Source: an uncultured bacterium | Lineage (GTDB): Bacteria > Cyanobacteriota > Vampirovibrionia > Gastranaerophilales > Gastranaerophilaceae | Length of the DNA: 34,778 nt | Reading direction: 5' to 3' | NCBI GenBank assembly: GCA_902803165.1 | Contig: CADCOS010000071.1 | Location: 1 to 34,778 of the forward strand | Shown: in pieces, positions 30,000-34,778 of the stretch | How the letters are laid out: each line of letters begins with the position of its first letter | Position numbering within the stretch: the stretch's first letter is position 1 | The notes under the pieces: model-generated | Told to the model about the DNA's origin: nothing | The model's input: the letters and a program-made list of their open reading frames with translations, nothing else | Databases searched by the model: none | Position numbers and translations under genes: made by a program

Positions 30000-30488
30000 A
30001 TGCACAAAGTATTAATTGAAGATATAGAAAAAGAATCCGACAAAAATTTGCACTACTCTTTTGATGATTGCATAGAGGAATTGAATTGTAATATTAAAGC
30101 TGAACTGGATTTAAAATCTCTCGGAGATTTTATTGAGGTTTCAGGTAATGCCGCCGGAAAAATTAAGTTGACATGTGACAGGTGTTTAAGCGAATTTGAA
30201 TATAATTTGGATTTGAACATAGAAGAAACATTTGCAAAGCATGCACTTCAGGATGAATACGGTCAAGAGCTGGAACTCTCTCGCGGACAGTTTATTACGG
30301 ATTTGAACGGTGAAAAAGAAATTGATATTTATGACTTATTGTATCAATCTGTAATATTAGCTTTACCAAATAAAAAGGTTTGTGGTATAAATTGTAATGA
30401 AGATATGTTTGTGTCGGATGAAAATTTTGAAGTTCATGATGACAGGATGGATGTTTTTAAATCCATAAAAATTGAACGAAAAGACTGA
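30000..30488 (+). CDS. DUF177 (YceD) family protein
   Basis: 162 residues from the ATG at 30000 (GGGG 5-8 bp before it); a longer frame from 29931 overlaps the previous gene and lacks a ribosome site. Family signatures are the CDRCLSEFEYNLDLNIEETF region (a CxxC pair near residue 62), EIDIYDLLYQSVILALPNKKVCGINC and the downstream rpmF. DUF177 is linked to ribosomal large-subunit or rRNA function in other bacteria and plants. The order DUF177-rpmF-plsX-fabH is widely conserved. The gap to rpmF is 69 bp and contains AGAAAGG before rpmF. Confidence 0.9.
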   Translation: MHKVLIEDIEKESDKNLHYSFDDCIEELNCNIKAELDLKSLGDFIEVSGNAAGKIKLTCDRCLSEFEYNLDLNIEETFAKHALQDEYGQELELSRGQFITDLNGEKEIDIYDLLYQSVILALPNKKVCGINCNEDMFVSDENFEVHDDRMDVFKSIKIERKD

Positions 30489-30557
30489 TACAAGTGTAAA
30501 ATTCAAAAAATTAACCCGAAATATAAGTATAAGACAAATTAGAAAGGTATAGGAAAA

Positions 30558-30932
30558 ATGGCAGTACCAAAGAAAAGAACAGGGCACAGCGCTCAAGGAA
30601 AAAGAAGAAGTAATTGGAAGGCTTCAAAACCAACATTGACAACTTGTCCTAATTGCGGACAAAAAATGCTTGCACATACAGTTTGCACAGCATGCGGTCA
30701 ATATAAAGGTAAAGTTGTTTCAAGAAAAGCTGAAGGTTTCGTAGACGGAAACGAAGTAAAAGAAGCTAAAAAAGCTCCAAAGAAATCAGCAGCAAAAAAA
30801 TCAACAAAGAAAGCCGAAGCTAAGGTAGAGGAAGTTAAAGCAGAAGCTGTTGTTGAAGAAACAAAAGCTGAAGAAGTAAAAGAAGAAGCTAAGGCAGAAG
30901 AAGCAAAAGCTGAAGAAAAAACTGAAGAATAA
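30558..30932 (+). CDS. rpmF: 50S ribosomal protein L32 with long charged C-terminal tail
   Basis: 124 residues against the usual ~57-65. Residues 1-60 are a normal L32: MAVPKKRTGHSAQGKRRSNW and a zinc ribbon with Cys30, Cys33, Cys43 and Cys46 (TCPNCGQKM, VCTACGQYKG). Residues 61-124 are a Lys-Ala-Glu low-complexity tail, first basic (KKAPKKSAAKKSTKKAEAK) then acidic (EEVKEEAKAEEAKAEEKTEE). The tail is in frame with one stop and is not a fusion to a known domain. L32 lies near the peptide exit region, so a long tail could protrude from the ribosome; that is inference. Its neighbours are the standard DUF177 and plsX. Confidence 0.95.
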   Translation: MAVPKKRTGHSAQGKRRSNWKASKPTLTTCPNCGQKMLAHTVCTACGQYKGKVVSRKAEGFVDGNEVKEAKKAPKKSAAKKSTKKAEAKVEEVKAEAVVEETKAEEVKEEAKAEEAKAEEKTEE

Positions 30933-30954
30933 TTTATAAAGTAAATCGTGAATA

Positions 30955-30994
30955 GTGAATCGTGAGCCGTTATTTATAACGAGCCACGAATCAC
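30955..30994. repeat. imperfect inverted repeat between rpmF and plsX (GTGAATCGTGA type)
   Basis: The left arm 30955-30973 and right arm 30976-30994 pair at 15 of 19 positions around a 2-base loop, with mismatches symmetrically placed. The motif GTGAAT(C/A)GTGA occurs in short dispersed intergenic repeats of many genomes (from memory). It has no T tract, so it is not a terminator. It is the only intergenic DNA between rpmF and plsX. Confidence 0.7.
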
Positions 30995-31023
30995 GAGGCA
31001 CGATAAAAGGGGATAGAGAGTAT

Positions 31024-32076
31024 ATGACCAGAATAGCTGTAGATGCAATGGGTGGGGATCATGCGCCGTTCGAGATTGTTGCCGGTGCTGTATGGGCAGC
31101 CGCTGAATATGGTGTTGCATTAGAATTAGTCGGAAAACAAGACAGAATCGAACAATGCTTGGAAGTAATTCAGCAGGAAGGATTTATGTCACCTTGCGGC
31201 AAAGCGGGTAAAGCAAGACGTGTCAGAGTTGATGTTAAAGCTCTTGATATAAAAATTACGCATGCTTCGGAAATTATCGAAATGGGCGAAGCTCCCGGAC
31301 AAGCTATTCGTAAAAAGAAAAATTCATCAATTGTTTTAACCGTTAATTCGGTTGCTACAGGAAGTTCGGATGCGTTGGTTGCAGCAGGTTCGACAGGTGC
31401 GGCAATGGCATCAAGTTTATTTGGATTAGGCAGAATTCAAGGAATAGACAGACCTGCAATTGCGGTAACGCTTCCCACTATGAAGAAGCCGATTGTAGTT
31501 ATTGACGGCGGGGCAAACAGTAATTGCACCCCTCAAATGCTCAAGCAGTTTGCAGCTATGGGCAGAATTTTTTCAAAAAATGTTTTGGGCGTAGATAACC
31601 CGAGAGTCGGAGTATTGAATATCGGGGAAGAGGCCGGAAAAGGTAATGAACTCGCACAGCAGACATATACTTTACTGGAGGATGAAAAAGAAAAATTTAA
31701 TTTTATGGGAAATGTTGAAGGAAGAGAATTATTCCTCAACGTTTGTGATGTAGTTGTATGTGACGGATTTGTAGGTAACGTTGTACTCAAGGTTACGGAA
31801 GGTACTGCGTCTTTGCTTCTTAAAATGATTAAGAGCGAATTCAAATCAGACATTTTGGGTATGATAATCGGTACTTTGGCAAAACCGTTTATGAAAAGAA
31901 TTCATGAAAAAATTAACTATGAAGAATTCGGCGGAATGCTTTTGTTGGGTGTAAAAGGAATTACGGTAATTTCTCACGGCAGAAGCAAGGCTTATGCTAT
32001 TAAAAATGCTGTAAGAGTAGCTAAGGAAGCTGTTGAAACTTGTATTAATAAAAAAATTGCCGAAAGTATTGCGTAG
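31024..32076 (+). CDS. plsX: phosphate acyltransferase PlsX
   Basis: 350 residues from the ATG at 31024 (GGGGATAGAGAG upstream); a longer frame from 30955 runs through the inverted repeat and is rejected. It makes acyl-phosphate from acyl-ACP for phosphatidic acid synthesis. Signatures are RIAVDAMGGDHAP at the start, SSIVLTVNSVATGSSDALVAAGSTGAAMASS, VIDGGANSNCTPQML, GVLNIGEEAGKGNELAQQTY, FMGNVEGRELF and VCDGFVGNVVLKVTEG. It is a peripheral membrane enzyme. It sits between rpmF and fabH, the conserved order. FabH follows after a 20-bp gap. Confidence 0.97.
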   Translation: MTRIAVDAMGGDHAPFEIVAGAVWAAAEYGVALELVGKQDRIEQCLEVIQQEGFMSPCGKAGKARRVRVDVKALDIKITHASEIIEMGEAPGQAIRKKKNSSIVLTVNSVATGSSDALVAAGSTGAAMASSLFGLGRIQGIDRPAIAVTLPTMKKPIVVIDGGANSNCTPQMLKQFAAMGRIFSKNVLGVDNPRVGVLNIGEEAGKGNELAQQTYTLLEDEKEKFNFMGNVEGRELFLNVCDVVVCDGFVGNVVLKVTEGTASLLLKMIKSEFKSDILGMIIGTLAKPFMKRIHEKINYEEFGGMLLLGVKGITVISHGRSKAYAIKNAVRVAKEAVETCINKKIAESIA

Positions 32077-32096
32077 GTTTTGGAGTGAGTCAGATA

Positions 32097-33107
32097 ATGA
32101 TTAAAAATGCAATACCTTTAAGAATCGCAGGTGTAGGATACAGTGTTCCGGATACTATAGTTACAAATAATGATTTAACAAAATTATATGAAACTTCTGA
32201 CGAGTGGATTTATACAAGAACAGGTATAAAAGAACGCAGAATGGTTTCAGGAAACCAAGACGCCGTAGATTTGGGGTATGAAGCTTCAAAAAAAGCAATT
32301 GAAAAAGCAGGAATCAGTGTGAATGACATTGATATGGTAATAGCTGCTTCATCTGCACCACCAAGACTTTATCCTACTATAGGATGTCTTATGCAGGCAA
32401 AACTCGGAATTCCGAATAATATTCCTGCATTTGATATAACAGCGGCGTGTACGGGCTTAATTTATGCTTTAAGTATGGCAAGAGCTTATATATCATCAGG
32501 TATTTGCAAAACTATTCTTTTGGTAGCAACTGATAATAATACAAGGTTGCTTGATTGGGAGGATCGTTCGATTTCTATTTTGTTTGGTGATGCGGCAGGT
32601 GCTATGGTGGTAACTGCGTCCGATGACGGTCAGGATGATGTTATAGCGCTTGATATACGTTCGGACGGTTCTATCGGAGATATGATTGAATTTCCGCTTT
32701 TGGGACAAAATTGTCCGCTTGTTGAACCATGTGAAGAAAGAAAATCAAAAATCCAAATGAACGGAAAAGAAGTTTATAAGTTTGCGGCAAGAACTGTTCC
32801 GCAATTTGTAAGCGACATGGTTGAAAAAGCAGGATTGAAGCCATCAGAAATAGATTATCTTGTACCGCATCAGGCAAATTTAAGAATAATACAAGCTATA
32901 CAAGAACGATTGGGTTATTCTGACGAGCAAGTAGTCGTAAATATAGAAAAATACGGTAATACATCTGCGGCATCCATACCTTTGGCATTAGCGGAAAGCG
33001 TAGAACAGGGAAAACTAAAACTCAATTCAACGGCAATTCTTTGCGGATTTGGTGCAGGTATGACCTGGGGCGGTGCAATTGTCAGATTAAGAGAAGGTAT
33101 TTGCTAA
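32097..33107 (+). CDS. fabH: beta-ketoacyl-ACP synthase III
   Basis: 336 residues from the ATG at 32097, which has GGAGTGAG 7 bp before it; the in-frame GTG at 32085 falls within that site and is less likely. It starts fatty acid synthesis by condensing acetyl-CoA with malonyl-ACP. The catalytic Cys118 is in DITAACTGLIYAL, the His in YLVPHQANLRI and the Asn in EKYGNTSAASIPLALAE; the end has CGFGAGMTWGGAIVR. All three catalytic residues are present. It completes DUF177-rpmF-plsX-fabH. A small unknown gene follows 26 bp downstream. Confidence 0.97.
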   Translation: MIKNAIPLRIAGVGYSVPDTIVTNNDLTKLYETSDEWIYTRTGIKERRMVSGNQDAVDLGYEASKKAIEKAGISVNDIDMVIAASSAPPRLYPTIGCLMQAKLGIPNNIPAFDITAACTGLIYALSMARAYISSGICKTILLVATDNNTRLLDWEDRSISILFGDAAGAMVVTASDDGQDDVIALDIRSDGSIGDMIEFPLLGQNCPLVEPCEERKSKIQMNGKEVYKFAARTVPQFVSDMVEKAGLKPSEIDYLVPHQANLRIIQAIQERLGYSDEQVVVNIEKYGNTSAASIPLALAESVEQGKLKLNSTAILCGFGAGMTWGGAIVRLREGIC

Positions 33108-33133
33108 AATATTTGACATAAGAGGATATAATA

Positions 33134-33565
33134 ATGAAAATATCACCTATCAACAATCAAACTTTTGGGGCAATTGTGCTCAGAGATAAAAGAGTTTTGC
33201 CGGCTGAATTATTGAAACAAGTCGAAGAAGTTTCTAATGGTAAGTTTCATGCAAACTCGTTAGAAAACAAATCATTAATAAAGGAAGTTATTAGAAATGA
33301 TTATAATACGTCTTCTTTGTGGGGCAGATGGAATGAACTTGTAAATTCACAAAAAAATAATCCTGTAAATATATATTTAGATTTATTTTCGCCTGACGAA
33401 GAAATTCCTTTATATGCTTCCGGTTGGTATCAGAAAGCTACGGTACATAATAAGACTTTTAAGCAGCAATTTATCTATTTTCAAAAGCAGCAGTCTCCGA
33501 TAAAGTTTCTTGAAAGAGCATGTAAATATGCCAATTTCTTAAAGTTTTTAGGATATAAACAATAA
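33134..33565 (+). CDS. small hypothetical protein with N-terminal 'SPI..FGA' pattern (143 aa)
   Basis: 143 residues. It begins MKISPINNQTFGAIVLRDKR, then VLPAELLKQVEEVSNGKFHAN, and a middle SLWGRWNELVNSQKNNPVNIYLDLFSPDEEIPLYASGWYQKATVHN. It ends in a basic helical part (FLERACKYANFLKFLGYKQ). There is no signal peptide and no recognised domain. It has an AAGAGGATATAAT ribosome region and may be read through from fabH. The opening resembles those of the acyl-carrier-like protein and the ADP-ribosyltransferase. It ends 3 bp from the convergent radical SAM gene. Confidence 0.7.
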   Translation: MKISPINNQTFGAIVLRDKRVLPAELLKQVEEVSNGKFHANSLENKSLIKEVIRNDYNTSSLWGRWNELVNSQKNNPVNIYLDLFSPDEEIPLYASGWYQKATVHNKTFKQQFIYFQKQQSPIKFLERACKYANFLKFLGYKQ

Positions 33566-33568
33566 TTT

Positions 33569-34492
33569 TTAAATATTTGAGTGATAGCGGCTGCCCTGTC
33601 TTGTCCCGCGTTGAAAGAGCTCCAGATTTATTCTGTTCAGGGTATCAAGTTTTCTTCCTATCCATTGAGGTGCAACAAGCGCTGTTCTTAATCCGTTTCC
33701 TGCCATTCTGTGAATGGTTGTTTGCGGTGGTAAAAGTTCCAGAAAATCACAGACTACGCTTACGTATTCATCCTCTGTCATGAGTTTGAGTTTTCCTTGT
33801 TGGTATATTTTTTCGAGTTTTGTATTTTCCAAAGCGCAGAGCATGTGAATTTTTACTCCGTCAGGTTCAATTTTTGAGAGCAATCTCGCCGTATTCATCA
33901 TTTCTTCATAAGTTTCAAAAAGATTTAAAATAACATGTACACAAATATTTATACCGGAATATTTTCTGGTTTGTTCAAAACCTCGCAAAAAACAATCCAA
34001 ATCATGCCCTCTGTTAATCATTTTAAGCGTTTTGTTATTTGCACTTTGAAGTCCGTATTCTATCCAAGTGTAATATTCGGGTGCAAAAGAATTAATTAAA
34101 GAAAGCTTTTCATCATCAATGCAGTCAGGTCTTGTACCGATTGAAATTCCTACAATATCGGGATGATTAAGCGATTCTTTGTAAATTTTTTCAAGCTCTT
34201 TAACAGGTTTATAGGTGTTAGTGTAAGCTTGGAAATATGACATAAATTTTTCGGCTTTAAATCTGTCTCTCAAAAAATCCATTTCTGTTTGAATTTGTTC
34301 CGGAATGCTTAAAAGATTAGAATGTGACTGAGAAAAACTTCCGCTTTCATCGCAGAATAAACAGCCGTGAACAGATAGCGTACCGTCACGATTAGGACAG
34401 GAGAATCCTGCATCAATCGTTACTTTATATACTTTTGCTCCGAATTTTTTCTTTAAGTATTCACTGAAAGAGTTGTATAGTTTTTCCTGCAT
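33569..34492 (-). CDS. YhcC-type radical SAM protein (TIGR01212 family)
   Basis: 307 residues. The radical SAM cluster is Cys32, Cys44 and Cys47 (SCPNRDGTLSVHGCLFC), the extended spacing typical of the YhcC/Elp3-like group. Further signatures are FMSYFQAYTNTY, GISIGTRPDCIDDEKL, YTWIEYGLQSANNKTLKMINRGHD, INICVHVILNLFET, GVKIHMLCALENT and a final WIGRKLDTLNRI. It uses S-adenosylmethionine and a [4Fe-4S] cluster to make a radical; its substrate is unknown. It starts at an ATG at 34492 after only a weak ribosome site (none clear in ATTAACAGCG). It converges on the small gene from the fabH side. Confidence 0.93.
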   Translation of the reverse strand: MQEKLYNSFSEYLKKKFGAKVYKVTIDAGFSCPNRDGTLSVHGCLFCDESGSFSQSHSNLLSIPEQIQTEMDFLRDRFKAEKFMSYFQAYTNTYKPVKELEKIYKESLNHPDIVGISIGTRPDCIDDEKLSLINSFAPEYYTWIEYGLQSANNKTLKMINRGHDLDCFLRGFEQTRKYSGINICVHVILNLFETYEEMMNTARLLSKIEPDGVKIHMLCALENTKLEKIYQQGKLKLMTEDEYVSVVCDFLELLPPQTTIHRMAGNGLRTALVAPQWIGRKLDTLNRINLELFQRGTRQGSRYHSNI

Positions 34493-34708
34493 AATTAACA
34501 GCGTATCATAAAAATACCCTTCGCTTTATATTTTCTGTGTTTTATTCTCCTCGTCCTTATATCTTTCTTATTATTTTTCTCCCCCCACTTTATTTACCCC
34601 CTCCCGCATAAGTGTCCGAGATAAATTCAAATAAAATCTCGCGAATTAGTATAAATAGAACATTTTCACCCTTTAATGCAATGTCCGAACCCATTTTTTT
34701 TGTCACCC
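34493..34708. other. gene-free region upstream of the radical SAM gene
   Basis: There is no convincing open reading frame or RNA gene. The region holds pyrimidine-rich tracts (CTCCCCCCAC, ACCCCCTCCC) and two GTCCGA strings. It is probably the promoter region of the radical SAM gene plus the start of another intergenic region. Confidence 0.5.
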
Positions 34709-34778
34709 TGAATTTATTTCAGGGTCTTACCGGAATGTAGTAAATATGCCATATTGGTAAGATGCTGAAACAAGTTCA
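34709..34778. repeat. inverted repeat running off the right edge (TGAA..TTTCAG type)
   Basis: The left arm 34709-34731 (TGAATTTATTTCAGGGTCTTACC) pairs with the right arm 34756-34778 (complement TGAACTTGTTTCAGCATCTTACC) with few mismatches, around a 24-base centre. The right arm is cut by the window end. This kind of 'CCCTGAA..TTTCAGGGTC' palindrome is a common dispersed intergenic element (from memory). Confidence 0.6.

Noticed and set aside
30955-31023. N-terminal extension of PlsX
   Set aside because: The extra codons come from an inverted repeat; the family start RIAVDAMGGDHAP follows the ATG at 31024, which has a good ribosome site.

Overview
The window looks like a chromosomal segment of an A+T-rich, double-membraned bacterium. 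The best fit is a non-photosynthetic cyanobacterial relative (Melainabacteria/Vampirovibrionia, probably the gut order Gastranaerophilales). The reasons are a homologue of the cyanobacterial Fe-S protein LdpA, a secretin and an RND pump (two membranes), SpoIID and MurJ beside each other, frequent TTG starts, and several small lineage-type proteins that begin with an 'SPI...[FY]xA'-like stretch. This placement is inference; there is no rRNA in the window to confirm it. No tRNA, rRNA, CRISPR array, insertion sequence or prophage was seen. Layout: 1-2962 (minus) holds the start of an RND transporter gene, its membrane-fusion partner, a secreted acidic-tailed protein and a 72-residue protein. 2963-3311 is a repeat-rich intergenic block: an 8-bp tandem repeat (AGGTGANN) in three pieces, separated by two other repeat-like segments. 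3312-5755 (minus) is an rsmH-ftsL-ldpA operon. 5964-12945 (plus) is a type II secretion/type IV pilus assembly operon (C/P-like protein, secretin, ATPase, platform protein) followed by a small protein and a short-chain dehydrogenase. 13021-18090 (plus) has an acyl-carrier-like protein, then cysS-spoIID-murJ. 18137-19815 has a ribbon-helix-helix regulator divergent from an anti-sigma/ECF sigma/LTXXQ periplasmic protein module that has an ECF-type promoter. 19889-23102 (plus) is a hypothetical membrane-associated protein, mazG, a secreted parvulin, two small membrane proteins and rdgB. 23099-26478 (minus) is an operon of a small protein, engB, two WYL regulators and coaX, read from its 5' end. 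26569-27480 is a Xer recombinase. 27574-29627 contains two convergent accessory genes: a protein ending in four 20-residue repeats, and a probable R-S-E class ADP-ribosyltransferase. 29743-33565 (plus) is the conserved DUF177-rpmF-plsX-fabH cluster, flanked by two small unknown proteins, with an L32 that carries a long charged tail. 33569-34492 (minus) is a YhcC-type radical SAM protein; the window ends inside an inverted repeat. How the genes work together: most of the window is housekeeping (cell-wall and division: rsmH, ftsL, murJ, spoIID; phospholipid and fatty acid start: plsX, fabH; nucleotide pool cleaning: mazG, rdgB; CoA: coaX; translation: cysS, rpmF). The accessory signals most worth following are the ADP-ribosyltransferase, the shared N-terminal motif, the octamer array that supplies the ldpA stop codon, and the self-contained envelope-stress module.
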